Positions 1 to 11,267 of a stretch of 53,083 nucleotides of DNA are shown here, one piece after another (positions within the stretch are counted from its first letter, which is position 1; each line of letters opens with the position of its first letter). The position numbers and the translations under genes are program-made. The stretch comes from Zoogloea sp. (GTDB lineage: Bacteria > Pseudomonadota > Gammaproteobacteria > Burkholderiales > Rhodocyclaceae): contig JAKLLO010000010.1 in NCBI GenBank assembly GCA_023150095.1, positions 1-53,083 of the forward strand, given 5' to 3'. The notes beneath the pieces were generated by a model. The model was not told the origin of the DNA. It worked only from the letters and a program-made list of their open reading frames with translations, and made no database searches.

Positions 1-1854
1 GCCGGCGAGAGGCAGCGTCACCGCATCGCCGGCGCGCCAGCCCAGCACGTCCTGCACCGCTTCGGAGATCCACACCGTCACCCCGCCCTGCCCCGGCCGC
101 GCCGCGCCCACCAGGGGCAGGCCGGCACCGTCAGGGGCGAGCGGACGGGCGATCAGCGTCACCGGCGGGCGTCCCGGCGCCAGGCGCAGGCTGTCCATCC
201 GCGAGAAACGCACCTCGGCCACGCCGGGCACCGCCGCGATGCGCGCCTGCTGGGCGGCATCCAGAAAACCGCTGGAGGCGCTGCGGCTGGTGCGCAGGTA
301 AAGGTCGGCCGGCAGCACCTGGGTCAGCCACTCATCCACCGAATCCCGGAAGGACGCCACCATGATCGCCATCGCCGCCGCCAGCGCCACGCTCGCCAGC
401 ACCCCGGCCGCCGCCACCACCGCGTGGCCGGGCGCCGCCCCCAGGCGGGCTGCGGCCAGCCGGGCCGGCACCGGGCCGTGATCGGGCAGCAGCCGCGCCA
501 GCCCCGCCGCCACGGCCGGCAGCAGCAGCACGCCGCCGGCCAGCAGGCAGGCCACGGCCAGATAGCCGCCCACGGGCAGGCCATCCAGCGGCGGAATCCA
601 GCACGCCGCCACGCTCGCCGCCAGCAGCAGTACGCCCGCCAGCGGATGGCCGCGCCCGGCGATCAACGCGGCCTCGTCGCCAGCCTTGAGCGCCCGGGCC
701 GGCGCCACGGTGGCCGCCTCCCGCGCCGGCAGCCACGCCCCGGCCACGCCCGCCAGCACGCCCAAGGCCACGTAAGCCGCCGTCAGCCCCGGCTGGAAGA
801 CCAGCGCCGGCCGCAGCCCCGCGAAATACCCCGCCCCCAGATCGCCCCCCAGCAGCGCCAGCGCGCCCCAGGCGAGCCCATAACCCAAACCCACGCCAAC
901 GATGCCGCCGGCCAGCCCCACCGCCGCCCCTTCGGCCAGCAGCCAGCCAAAGAGCTGCCGCCGGGCCAGGCCGATGGCGCGCAGGAAGGCAAATTCGGTA
1001 CGCCGCCGCACCACCGACAGGGCCTGGGCCGAGAAGACCAGAAAGCCCCCCGTCACCAGCGCAATCGCCGCCAGCATGGTGAGATTCACCCGATACGCGC
1101 GGGAGAGGTTGGCCGCTTCGTCCTCGGCGGCCTCTGGCGCGGTCACCACCACGCCGGCCGGCAGCAGCGGCTGCAGCCGGGCGATGGCGGCATCCGGCGT
1201 CACGCCCTCGGCCAGCTTAAGGTCGATCCGCGACAGGCGCCCGACGCGGCCGAAGCGCGCCTGCACCGCGGCGATGTCCATCACCGCCAGCCGACGGCCG
1301 TCCTCCAAGCCGGGCAGGTCGCCGGCAATGTTGAGGTCGGCCTCCGCCGCGCCGGCCAGCACCCGCAGGCGCTCGCCAGGCTTTACCTCCAGCGCGTCCG
1401 CCGCGGCGTGGCTGAGGAACAGCGCGTCGTCCGCCAGCACCGCAAAGCGCGCCGATTCGTCCTGCGGCCGGGGCAGCAGCCGGGGCGCAACGCGGGCCAG
1501 CGCAAAGATATCCACGCCCAGCAGGTGCAGCGTCTCGTCGCGGCCGACCAGCTTGAGATCCAGCTCCACCAGCGGGCTCGCCTCGGCGATGTCCGGCCGC
1601 GCGGCGAGGGTGGTGTAAAGGGCTTCGTCGAAACCCGCCTTGGGGCCCACCACCTGCAGATCGGCCTGGCCCGACAGGCTGCGCATGCCGCGGCCAAACT
1701 CCGACAGGGCCGCCTCGTGCACCACCTGCACCGCCATCCCCAGCGCCACGCCCAGCACGATGGCGACGAAGGAGAACAGCGTGGCCACCCGCCGCCGGCC
1801 CAGCGAGCCGAGGAACACCGGCGCCAGCACCCGCGCCTTCATCCGCGCATTCAT
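1..1854 (-). CDS. ABC transporter permease, FtsX/YbbP-like (C-terminus cut by window edge)
   Basis: This is the membrane subunit of an ABC exporter, partner of the ATPase encoded just upstream (1851-2504). The start codon at 1854 overlaps the ATPase stop in an ATGA arrangement, which fixes the start. An open frame of 618 codons runs off the left edge, so the 3' end is missing. The layout is one N-terminal membrane segment (about residues 20-45), a long periplasmic region, a group of membrane segments with FtsX-type loops (the RRRTEFAFLRAIG stretch), more hydrophobic segments, and a second extracytoplasmic region near the cut. This double-FtsX layout is the one seen in YbbP-type permeases of about 800 residues rather than the 4-TM MacB or LolC. 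The substrate is unknown. The family handles lipids, lipoproteins or hydrophobic compounds. Confidence 0.85.
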   Translation of the reverse strand, partial: MNARMKARVLAPVFLGSLGRRRVATLFSFVAIVLGVALGMAVQVVHEAALSEFGRGMRSLSGQADLQVVGPKAGFDEALYTTLAARPDIAEASPLVELDLKLVGRDETLHLLGVDIFALARVAPRLLPRPQDESARFAVLADDALFLSHAAADALEVKPGERLRVLAGAAEADLNIAGDLPGLEDGRRLAVMDIAAVQARFGRVGRLSRIDLKLAEGVTPDAAIARLQPLLPAGVVVTAPEAAEDEAANLSRAYRVNLTMLAAIALVTGGFLVFSAQALSVVRRRTEFAFLRAIGLARRQLFGWLLAEGAAVGLAGGIVGVGLGYGLAWGALALLGGDLGAGYFAGLRPALVFQPGLTAAYVALGVLAGVAGAWLPAREAATVAPARALKAGDEAALIAGRGHPLAGVLLLAASVAACWIPPLDGLPVGGYLAVACLLAGGVLLLPAVAAGLARLLPDHGPVPARLAAARLGAAPGHAVVAAAGVLASVALAAAMAIMVASFRDSVDEWLTQVLPADLYLRTSRSASSGFLDAAQQARIAAVPGVAEVRFSRMDSLRLAPGRPPVTLIARPLAPDGAGLPLVGAARPGQGGVTVWISEAVQDVLGWRAGDAVTLPLAG

Positions 1855-2504
1855 TCGTGAAGGCCCGTGGTGTCGAGGCGCAGCACCCGGTCGGCGGTGG
1901 CGGCGGCTTCGAGCGAATGGGTGACCAGAATGCCGATCGCCCCCGCCTTGCGGATGCGCGTGGCGAGCAGATCCAGCACCCGCGCGCCGTTGGCCGGGTC
2001 GAGGTTGCCGGTGGGCTCGTCGGCCAGCACCAGCCGCGGCCGATGCACCAGCGCCCGGGCGATGGCGACCCGCTGCATCTCGCCGCCAGAGAGCTCCCGC
2101 GGCCAGCTGCCGGCGCGGGCGCCCAGGCCCACGGCGTCGAGGAGCTGCTGGGCGGGGGCGTCCGCCGCGTCGCCATCCACGCCCTGCAACCACAAGGGCA
2201 AGGCGACGTTCTGGCGCACGGTGAGGTGAGGCAGCACATGAAAGGCCTGGAAGACGAAGCCCAGCTTGTCCCGGCGCAGGCGGGTGAGGGCGTCTTCATC
2301 CAGCCCGGCATAGGCGCAGCCGTCGAGGGCCAGCGTGCCGGCGTCGGGCCGGTCCAGCCCGGCGATCAGGTTGAGCAGCGTGGATTTGCCGACGCCGGAT
2401 TCGCCGACGATCGCCACGTATTCGCCGGGCGAGAGGGCAAGATCAATCCCGGCCAGCACCGGGCGGCCGTTGAAGTGGCGGGAGAGGCCGTGGATTTCGA
2501 GCAT
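1851..2504 (-). CDS. ABC transporter ATP-binding protein, YbbA/LolD-like
   Basis: This 217-residue ATPase powers the FtsX-type permease that follows it with a 4-base overlap. All nucleotide-binding motifs are visible: Walker A GESGVGKST near residue 34, signature LSGGEMQRVAIARAL, Walker B LVLADEPTGNLD, and the H-loop THS. The length and the EPTGNLD Walker B are typical of the LolD/MacB/YbbA subgroup, which drives mechanotransmission or extraction rather than classic substrate passage. Because the partner permease has a double-FtsX layout, YbbA is the closer comparison than LolD. The 157 bases upstream hold only low-complexity purine-rich sequence before the divergent hpnC gene. Confidence 0.9.
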   Translation of the reverse strand: MLEIHGLSRHFNGRPVLAGIDLALSPGEYVAIVGESGVGKSTLLNLIAGLDRPDAGTLALDGCAYAGLDEDALTRLRRDKLGFVFQAFHVLPHLTVRQNVALPLWLQGVDGDAADAPAQQLLDAVGLGARAGSWPRELSGGEMQRVAIARALVHRPRLVLADEPTGNLDPANGARVLDLLATRIRKAGAIGILVTHSLEAAATADRVLRLDTTGLHE

Positions 2505-2661
2505 GGGCGGTGGCGAAGATCGGGAATGGGAAATGGATAGTGGGAGCGGGGTTCAGGCTGGACACGCGCGTGCTCGCCAGCGCGCACAGGTTATCACCGG
2601 CCCCATTACCCACTCCCTACTCCCCTCTACCCAGCCCGACCTCGGTATACTCCGCCCGCCC

Positions 2662-3483
2662 ATGTCCGTCGACCACTACGAAAACTTCCCGGTTGCGTCC
2701 TTCCTGCTGCCCGCGCATCTGCGCGAGCCGGTAGAGGCCATCTACGCCTTCGCGCGCTCGGCCGACGACATCGCCGACGAGGGCGACGCGCCGCCGATGG
2801 TGCGCCTCGCCCACCTCAACGACTACCGCCGGGCGCTGTTTGCCATCGAACAGGGCAAGCCCATCGACGATCCGCGCCTCGCGCCGATCTTCAACCGCCT
2901 GGCCGACAACGTCCGGCAATTCAAGCTGCCGATCAGCCTGTTCCTCGACCTGCTCGACGCCTTCAGCCAGGACGTGGTGAAGACCCGCTACACCGATTTC
3001 GCCGATCTGGCCGACTACTGCCGGCGCTCCGCCAACCCGGTGGGCCGGCTGCTGCTGCACCTTTACAAGGCCGCCACGCCGGACAACCTGACAATGTCCG
3101 ACCAGATCTGCACCAGCCTGCAGCTCATCAACTTCTGGCAGGACGTGGCCATCGACTGGCAGAAGCAGCGCATCTACCTGCCCCAGGCCGACATGGAGCG
3201 CTTCGGCGTCACCGAAGCCTGCATCGCCGGGGGCGCGGTCACCCGCCAGTTCTCGGCGCTGATGGATTTCGAGATCCAGCGCGCCCGCACCATGATGCTC
3301 CACGGCGCCCCCTTGGCCCGTCGCCTGCCCGGCCGCATCGGCTGGGAGCTGCGCCTCATCGTGCAGGGCGGCCTCGGCGTGCTCGACAAGATCGAGGCCA
3401 ACGCCTACGACGTCTTCAACCACCGCCCGATCCTGGGCAAAGCCGACTGGCTGCGCCTCACCTGGCGCGCTCTCACCCGCTAA
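2662..3483 (+). CDS. hpnC: Squalene synthase HpnC (hydroxysqualene synthase step)
   Basis: This 273-residue protein belongs to the trans-isoprenyl diphosphate synthase (squalene/phytoene synthase) fold. In the bacterial HpnCDE route HpnC converts presqualene diphosphate to hydroxysqualene. Both Asp-rich metal-binding motifs are visible: DDIAD at residues 35-39 and QDVAIDW followed by QRIYLP. The frame is open further upstream, but the ATG at 2662 gives the family-typical N-terminus MSVDHYENFPVAS. A TATACT hexamer sits at 2646-2651 without a convincing -35 box. The gene is followed five bases later by hpnD. The neighbouring hpnD and hpnE genes make the HpnC assignment firm over a generic phytoene synthase. 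Confidence 0.95.
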   Translation: MSVDHYENFPVASFLLPAHLREPVEAIYAFARSADDIADEGDAPPMVRLAHLNDYRRALFAIEQGKPIDDPRLAPIFNRLADNVRQFKLPISLFLDLLDAFSQDVVKTRYTDFADLADYCRRSANPVGRLLLHLYKAATPDNLTMSDQICTSLQLINFWQDVAIDWQKQRIYLPQADMERFGVTEACIAGGAVTRQFSALMDFEIQRARTMMLHGAPLARRLPGRIGWELRLIVQGGLGVLDKIEANAYDVFNHRPILGKADWLRLTWRALTR

Positions 3484-3488
3484 GCCCC

Positions 3489-4325
3489 ATGACCGATCCC
3501 CACGCCTACTGCCAGGAGAAAGCCGCCGCCAGCGGCTCCAGCTTCTACTACAGCTTCATGTTCCTGCCCCCCGAGCGGCGTCAGGCGATCATCGCCCTGT
3601 ACGCCTTCTGCCGTGAGGTGGACGACGTGGTGGACGAATGCCAGGACCCGCAGATCGCCCACACCACCCTCGACTGGTGGCGCCATCAGGTCGGGCTGAT
3701 CTACGAAGGCACGCCCCAGCACCCGGTCGGCCAGGCCCTGAAGGACGTCATCCAGCGCTTCAACCTGCCCCGCGAGCTGCTCCTCGAAGTCATCGACGGC
3801 ATGCAGATGGATCTCCAGCAGACCCGCTACCTGGACTGGAAAGCCCTGCACCTCTACTGCTACCGCGTCGCCAGCGTGGTGGGCCTGCTGTCGGCCGAGA
3901 TCTTCGGCTACACCAACCGCCAGACGCTCAAGTACGCCCACGATCTGGGCCTCGCCTTCCAGCTCACCAACATCATCCGCGACGTGGGCGAGGACGCCCG
4001 CCGGGGCCGCATCTACCTGCCGATCAACGAGCTCCAGCAGTTTGGCGTGCCGGCCAAGCAGATCCTCGACGGCCAGTATTCCGACGGTTTCCGCGAGCTG
4101 ATGGCCTTCCAGGCCAAGCGCGCCCGCCAGCTCTACGAGCAGGCCTTCGCCCAGCTCCCGGCCGAAGACCGCAAGGCCCAGCGCCCGGGCCTCATCATGG
4201 CCGCCATCTACCGCACCCTCCTCGACGAGATCGAGGCCGACGGCTTCCAGGTGCTCGACCGCCGCACCTCCCTCACCCCGCTACGCAAGATCTGGCTCGC
4301 CGGCAAGACGTGGTTCGGGGCATGA
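3489..4325 (+). CDS. hpnD: Presqualene diphosphate synthase HpnD
   Basis: This 278-residue enzyme condenses two farnesyl diphosphates to presqualene diphosphate, the first committed step of bacterial squalene formation. The first Asp motif DDVVD lies at residues 45-49. The second (DVGED, followed by ARRGRIYLP) lies in the helix that in this family binds the second diphosphate through magnesium. It is a paralogue of hpnC next door and the usual length for HpnD. The start at 3489 is five bases after the hpnC stop, consistent with translation of one polycistronic transcript. hpnE follows 13 bases later. Confidence 0.95.
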   Translation: MTDPHAYCQEKAAASGSSFYYSFMFLPPERRQAIIALYAFCREVDDVVDECQDPQIAHTTLDWWRHQVGLIYEGTPQHPVGQALKDVIQRFNLPRELLLEVIDGMQMDLQQTRYLDWKALHLYCYRVASVVGLLSAEIFGYTNRQTLKYAHDLGLAFQLTNIIRDVGEDARRGRIYLPINELQQFGVPAKQILDGQYSDGFRELMAFQAKRARQLYEQAFAQLPAEDRKAQRPGLIMAAIYRTLLDEIEADGFQVLDRRTSLTPLRKIWLAGKTWFGA

Positions 4326-4338
4326 GCGGCATCGCACG

Positions 4339-5667
4339 ATGAGCCTCACGCCCCAGGTCGCCGTCGTCGGCGGCGGCTACGCAGGGTTTGCGGCAGCCGT
4401 CACCCTTGCCCGCGGCGGCGCCCGGGTCACGCTGTTCGAGGCCTCGCGCACCCTCGGCGGCCGTGCCCGGGTGGTCGAAAAGGACGGCTACCGGGTGGAC
4501 AACGGCCAGCACATCCTCCTCGGCGCCTACGCCGAAACCCTGCGCATGCTGCGGCTGGTGGGCGTCCGCCCCAGCGTGCTTGAAACCCGCCGGCTGGCGC
4601 TGGTCTATCCCGGCCTGTGCGAACTCCGCGCCGCCCCGCTGCCGGCGCCGCTGCATCTGGCGCTGGGCCTCCTCACCGCCCGCGGCCTCGGCCTTGCCGA
4701 CAAGCTCGCCATGGCCCGGCTGATGCGCCACCTAAAGGGCCGCAAGTTCATCGTCGATCCGGATCGCCCGGTATCCGCCCTGCTCGCCGAAACCTGCCAG
4801 ACCACCACCGTCACCCGCCTGATCTGGGAACCCCTGTGCGTGGCCGCCCTCAACACGCCGGTCGCCCAGGCTTCGGCCCAGGTCTTCGCCAACGTGCTGC
4901 GCGACAGCCTGGGTGCGTCGGCGTCGGCCTCGGATCTGCTGCTGCCGAAGGTGGATCTGTCCGAACTCTTTCCGGTGCCCGCGTCCCGCTGGCTGGCGAT
5001 GCGCGGCCACACCGTGCGCACCGCCGAGCCGATCAAGACCATCCAGCCCGAAGGCGAGTATCTTCGCCTCGACGGCGACCCGTGGAGCACCCGTTACGAC
5101 CACGTGGTTGTCGCCACCGCGCCGTACCACGTGGCCGCTCTGGTCGAGCCCCTGCCGGCGCTGGCGCCGGTGGTGGCACGGATCGACGCCCTGCGCCACG
5201 AGCCCATCGTCACCGCCTGGCTGGCTTTCGACGGGCCGGTGAGATTTCCCGAGCCGATGATCGGGATGAACGGCGGCTACGGCCAGTGGGCCTTCGACCG
5301 CGCCGCGCTGGGCGGGCCGGAGGGGTTGGTGAGCGTGGTCATCAGCGCCAGCGGCGCCCATCAGGAGATCGGCAAGGACGCGCTGGAGATCGCCCTGCTG
5401 CAGGAGCTGAAAAGCGTCCTCGGCCCGCTCCCGGCGCTCAAGTGGGCCCAGGTCATCACCGAAAAGCGCGCCACCTTTGCCTGCACGCCGGGCATCGAGC
5501 GCCCCCGCTGCGCCACGCCCCACCCCGGCCTGTGGCTGGCCGGCGACTACGTGGCGTCGGAATACCCGGCGACCATCGAAGCCGCAATCCAGAGCGGCGT
5601 GATCGCCGGCCGCAGCATCCTCAAGCGCTGCGGGCTGCGCGAACAGAACCTGCTCAGCGCGCCCTAG
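4339..5667 (+). CDS. hpnE: Hydroxysqualene dehydroxylase HpnE
   Basis: This 442-residue FAD-dependent amine-oxidase-fold protein reduces hydroxysqualene to squalene. The N-terminal dinucleotide-binding motif is GGGYAGFAAAVTLA (residues 9-22), followed by LGGRARVVEKDGYRVDNGQH, the usual second FAD contact. Near the C-terminus LAGDYVASEYPATIEAAIQS is the FAD-closing motif of phytoene-desaturase-like proteins. It completes the hpnCDE set. No squalene-hopene cyclase or carotenoid gene is in this window, so the final product cannot be read here. The gene converges on the ATPase gene at 5674 with only six bases between the stop codons. Confidence 0.95.
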   Translation: MSLTPQVAVVGGGYAGFAAAVTLARGGARVTLFEASRTLGGRARVVEKDGYRVDNGQHILLGAYAETLRMLRLVGVRPSVLETRRLALVYPGLCELRAAPLPAPLHLALGLLTARGLGLADKLAMARLMRHLKGRKFIVDPDRPVSALLAETCQTTTVTRLIWEPLCVAALNTPVAQASAQVFANVLRDSLGASASASDLLLPKVDLSELFPVPASRWLAMRGHTVRTAEPIKTIQPEGEYLRLDGDPWSTRYDHVVVATAPYHVAALVEPLPALAPVVARIDALRHEPIVTAWLAFDGPVRFPEPMIGMNGGYGQWAFDRAALGGPEGLVSVVISASGAHQEIGKDALEIALLQELKSVLGPLPALKWAQVITEKRATFACTPGIERPRCATPHPGLWLAGDYVASEYPATIEAAIQSGVIAGRSILKRCGLREQNLLSAP

Positions 5668-5673
5668 ACCCGG

Positions 5674-6387
5674 TTAGACGAGCCGCCCCGCCGCCAGTCG
5701 CAGCGTGCGGCCGCAGCGGGCCGCCAGCGCGTTGTCGTGGGTTACCAGCACCAGGGTGGTGCCGGATTCGGCGTTGAGCGAGAACATCAGCTCGATGACC
5801 GCCTCGCCAGTCGCCACGTCGAGGTTGCCGGTGGGCTCGTCGGCCAGCACCAGCGCCGGTTGCGGCGCAAAGGCCCGGGCCACGGCGACCCGCTGCTGCT
5901 CGCCGCCCGAGAGCTGGCGCGGATAGTGCCCGAGCCGCCCCGACAGCCCGACCCGACCGAGCCAGCTTTCGGCCTCCTGCCGTGCATCTCGCCGGCCGGC
6001 GAGCTCGAGCGGCAGCATCACGTTCTCCAGCGCGGTGAGCGCCGGCAGCAGCTGGAAGGACTGGAACACGAAGCCCACACAGGCCCCGCGCAGCTCGGCC
6101 CGGCCGTCCTCGTCGAGGGCGAACAGATCCTGCCCGCGGATGCGCACGCTGCCGCCGCTGGGCGAATCCAGCCCGGCCAGCAACCCCAGCAAGGTGGACT
6201 TGCCCGAGCCGGACGCGCCGACGATGGCGATCGCCTCGCCGGCCGCGATGGTGAAGGAGACGTCGTCGAGGATGGAAAGCGTGGCGCCGTCGTCGGACGT
6301 GACCGCGCGGGAGAGATGGCTGACTTCCACCACGGGTTCGAGCACGGCAGCGGTCGTCGAGGTTTCGGTGCGGGTTCGGTTGAGCAT
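5674..6387 (-). CDS. ABC transporter ATP-binding protein, YbbA-like (no permease beside it)
   Basis: This 237-residue ATPase has a complete set of motifs: Walker A GASGSGKST, signature LSGGEQQRVAVARAF, Walker B LVLADEPTGNLD, H-loop THD. About 20 extra N-terminal residues precede the domain (start at 6387). In many proteobacteria the ybbA gene is divergent from an arylesterase gene (tesA) and followed by a permease. Here neither neighbour is present: upstream is the end of guaB, and downstream on the same strand lies only the convergent hpnCDE block. It may therefore serve the same permease as the ATPase at 1851-2504 or one encoded elsewhere. The function is inferred from the family only. Confidence 0.85.
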   Translation of the reverse strand: MLNRTRTETSTTAAVLEPVVEVSHLSRAVTSDDGATLSILDDVSFTIAAGEAIAIVGASGSGKSTLLGLLAGLDSPSGGSVRIRGQDLFALDEDGRAELRGACVGFVFQSFQLLPALTALENVMLPLELAGRRDARQEAESWLGRVGLSGRLGHYPRQLSGGEQQRVAVARAFAPQPALVLADEPTGNLDVATGEAVIELMFSLNAESGTTLVLVTHDNALAARCGRTLRLAAGRLV

Positions 6388-6473
6388 GACGGATGGAGTG
6401 CGCGGACGCGAAGAGGTTCAGCCGGAAGGTGATTATCGCCCGGCCGCCAGCTGGCCGCACCGGCGCCCAAACG

Positions 6474-6503
6474 AAAGAAGGCAGCCTCGCGGCTGCCTTC
6501 TTT
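6474..6503 (-). terminator. Intrinsic terminator downstream of guaB
   Basis: A perfect 13-bp inverted repeat (aaagaaggcagcc, loop tcgc, ggctgccttcttt) lies 20 bases beyond the guaB stop codon. The A-rich and T-rich stem ends supply the U-tract on the minus strand. The symmetry means it could also stop transcription on the other strand. Confidence 0.85.
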
Positions 6504-6522
6504 CAGGGACGATCGCGGGCGA

Positions 6523-8910
<2,388 letters not shown>

Positions 8911-8914
<4 letters not shown>

Positions 8915-9348
8915 TTCCGTCCATAGATTTGTGCGGCACGCTTCACGAAGGAATCGACGAAGGTGTTGGCGATGTGGCTGAACACCGGCCCGACGGCCTT
9001 CTCGATGAGGCGGCTGGAGAATTCGTAGCGCAGGTTGAACTCAACCTTGCAGGCCGCGTCTCCCAAGGGGGTGAAATCCCACGATCCGTCGAGATGGGTG
9101 AAGGGCCCGTCGGTCAGCCGGATCAGCATGTGCGAGGGATAGACCTTCTCGTTCTCGGTGCTGAAATGGGATTTGATGCCGTGGTAGTTGATGTGCAGGG
9201 TGGCCCGGGTGATCTTCTCGTCCCGGCCATGCACCTCACTGCCACCACACCAGGGCAGGAACTTGGGGTAATCCTCGCAACGGTCCACCAGATCGAACAT
9301 CTGGACCGGCGTAAACTCGATCAGGACAATTTTCTTGACGGCAGCCAT
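8911..9348 (-). CDS. ratA: RatA/Coq10-like START-domain protein
   Basis: This 145-residue protein has the SRPBCC/START fold of the Coq10 family, which binds ubiquinone or a similar hydrophobic ligand. It begins [34 protein letters not shown] in outline, and the motif around residues 10-35 is the family hallmark. I chose the ATG at 9348 rather than the longer frame reaching 9402, since this gives the usual length and N-terminus. In E. coli the homologue was described as a toxin (RatA) that blocks 70S formation, with the rnfH product as partner. The Coq10 homology suggests a quinone role instead, so the toxin name should be held lightly. It is divergent from smpB. Confidence 0.92.
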
Positions 9349-9443
9349 CGGGGAGCGAGCGGGGATGCGACCTGTTAAAATACGCGATTTTACGCGTCCC
9401 ACCCGGCCCGCGCCAAGGCGGCGCCATCCACGAGCCTATCGCC

Positions 9444-9890
9444 ATGAGCATCATCGACAACCGCAAGGCCTTCCACGATTACTTCATCGAGGATAAATAC
9501 GAAGCCGGCCTCGTGCTGGAAGGCTGGGAGGTGAAGGGTATCCGCGCCGGGCGCGCCAACATCAAGGAAAGCTACGTGGTGATCCGCGGGGCGGAAATCT
9601 TCATCGTGGGCATGCACATCACGCCCCTCGAATCCGCCTCCACCCACATCCACCCTGACCCGACCCGCACCCGCAAGCTGCTGCTCCACGCCGAGGAGAT
9701 CGCCAAGCTGATCGGCAAGGTGGAGCGCGCCGGCTACGCGCTGGTGCCCCTCGACCTGCACTACACCAAGGGCCGCGTGAAGGTGAGCGTGGGCCTCGCC
9801 AAGGGCAAGAAGCAGTACGACAAGCGCGAAACCGAAAAAGAACGCGACTGGGAACGGGAAAAGGCGCGCCTGATCCGCTCCAAAGTCTGA
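9444..9890 (+). CDS. smpB: SsrA-binding protein SmpB
   Basis: This 148-residue protein binds tmRNA and delivers it to stalled ribosomes for trans-translation. Recognisable features are the N-terminal [20 protein letters not shown] segment, [19 protein letters not shown] in the OB-type barrel, and the basic C-terminal tail ([18 protein letters not shown]) that enters the decoding centre. Length and ends match the family. The tmRNA gene is not in this window. It is transcribed away from ratA. An unbroken GC-rich palindrome (9897-9912) follows the stop codon and may act as a weak bidirectional terminator. Confidence 0.98.
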   Translation: MSIIDNRKAFHDYFIEDKYEAGLVLEGWEVKGIRAGRANIKESYVVIRGAEIFIVGMHITPLESASTHIHPDPTRTRKLLLHAEEIAKLIGKVERAGYALVPLDLHYTKGRVKVSVGLAKGKKQYDKRETEKERDWEREKARLIRSKV

Positions 9891-9917
9891 CCTTCACCGC
9901 CCGGCCGGGCGGCGGGG

Positions 9918-10859
9918 CTAGGCTGCAAGTTCTGTCCGTGCCCACTCCACATCCAGCCGGGCCTGGGCGTCCAGCGGCTGACAGGCGGCAGCTTCGGCGT
10001 AGAGGGCGTGGGCACGCCCCAGGTTGGCCGCGCCGCCGGCCAGCATCAGCGCCCGGGCGTATTCCACCAGCGTTGTCGGCGATCGGGGATTGAGCACGCG
10101 GGCTGCCTCGAAGTGTTCGATGGCGGTTTCCTTCTTCACGCCGTAGGTCAGCGCCGCCACCATCGCCCCCACCTTGTCGATGACTTCGGTGCAGTAAATG
10201 CCGAGCCCGGCGTGGGCGTCGGCCAGAGCCGGCTCGAGCTGCAGGGCCCGCTGCAGGGATTCCCGCGACTTGCCGCCCATCCCACGGGCCAGGCTGCGCA
10301 CCAGCGGGACGTGCTGGCAGTAGCGCCCGATGGCGAGCCCATTCACGAACCACGCGCCGGCCCAGCTGGGCGCCAGCTCGACCAACACCGAACAGGCATC
10401 GACGGTATCCCGCAGGATGGCCGCGCGGCGCATTTCGTCTTCTTCGAGATGGGTGGCGTAGACGATCGCAGCCCTCGCGGCGACCACCGTGCCCACCGGA
10501 CCGGCCACCTCACCACGGTCGACGGCCTCGGCGAAATCGCCTGCGTGATAGGCCCGCCAGGCCTCTTCCACATCCCGCGCGGCAGCCGCCAGATCGGGCA
10601 CCCGCGCGCCCAGGGCCGGGTTGGCATGGACCAGGCGCCCCAGGGCGGCAACGTCGGGATAGGGTTCGGCGTCGCCCGCATGGAGGCGCGCCCAGTTGGT
10701 GGCGAGGGCATCGCCGCCGTAGCGGTAGATGCGGTCGCCGAAAGGGAAACGCTTCCAGCCGCAGCGCGTGCCAGCTGAAGAAGCAACCGCGTCCGGAACG
10801 AAGCTCGTCCGGCCGCGTACGCGACGCAGGGTCGTACTCCAGTCAAACGTCAGATGCAT
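9918..10859 (-). CDS. TPR-like repeat protein of unknown function
   Basis: This 313-residue soluble protein has no signal peptide or membrane segment. It has a distinct N-terminal part (residues 1-70, with aromatic-rich RCGWKRFPFGDRIYRYGG) followed by alpha-helical pairs resembling tetratricopeptide repeats, such as SLQRALQLEPALADAHAGLGIY and AIEHFEAARVLNPRSPTTLVEYARALM. Such repeats normally bind other proteins. An AGAGGA ribosome-binding site six bases before the ATG at 10859 supports the start. It ends 28 bases from smpB, facing it. I do not recognise a named family. Confidence 0.75.
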   Translation of the reverse strand: MHLTFDWSTTLRRVRGRTSFVPDAVASSAGTRCGWKRFPFGDRIYRYGGDALATNWARLHAGDAEPYPDVAALGRLVHANPALGARVPDLAAAARDVEEAWRAYHAGDFAEAVDRGEVAGPVGTVVAARAAIVYATHLEEDEMRRAAILRDTVDACSVLVELAPSWAGAWFVNGLAIGRYCQHVPLVRSLARGMGGKSRESLQRALQLEPALADAHAGLGIYCTEVIDKVGAMVAALTYGVKKETAIEHFEAARVLNPRSPTTLVEYARALMLAGGAANLGRAHALYAEAAACQPLDAQARLDVEWARTELAA

Positions 10860-10954
10860 CTGCTGTCCTCTCCCGCCGGGCTCTTGTCGATTTTTTCTTC
10901 AAAGGGTAGCACCCTCCGGGCAGACAAGCATTCCGCAATGCGGCAAAAAACACC

Positions 10955-11251
10955 TCAACCGGCCGCGGTCCGATCCATGAAACCCGCGAGCTGAAAATCG
11001 AGCTCGGTGAGCCCGCCCGCGTCGTGGGTGGTGAGCACCACCTCGACGCGGTTGTAGACATTGCGCCACTCCGGATGATGGTCGAGCTTCTCGGCCATCA
11101 GCGCAACCCGCGTCATCCAGCCAAAGGCAGCGCTGAAATCGGCGAAGCGGTAGCTGCGGGTGATGGCTTCGCGGCCCGGCACACGCTGCCAGCCATCGAG
11201 GCCGGCGAGGCGTTCGGCCTGCTCGGCGGGGGCGAGTTTCTGGGGGCGCAT
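10955..11251 (-). CDS. phhB: Pterin-4a-carbinolamine dehydratase
   Basis: This 98-residue protein is of the PCD/DCoH family, which dehydrates 4a-hydroxy-tetrahydropterin after phenylalanine hydroxylation. The active-site motif [18 protein letters not shown] (about residues 54-71) carries the paired histidines plus the tryptophan and the asparagine of the family. A GGAG ribosome-binding site precedes the start. No phenylalanine hydroxylase gene is adjacent, so it may act in another pterin pathway. Stand-alone copies have been linked to molybdopterin metabolism. It follows the large DUF748 gene on the same strand by 16 bases, so co-transcription is likely. Confidence 0.93.
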   Translation of the reverse strand: MRPQKLAPAEQAERLAGLDGWQRVPGREAITRSYRFADFSAAFGWMTRVALMAEKLDHHPEWRNVYNRVEVVLTTHDAGGLTELDFQLAGFMDRTAAG

Positions 11252-11267
11252 GGTTTCTCCAGGATGA

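Noticed and set aside
9371..9400. Divergent promoters between ratA and smpB
   Set aside because: TAAAAT boxes occur on both strands around a small palindrome, but no -35 element stands at proper spacing on either side, so I do not call them.
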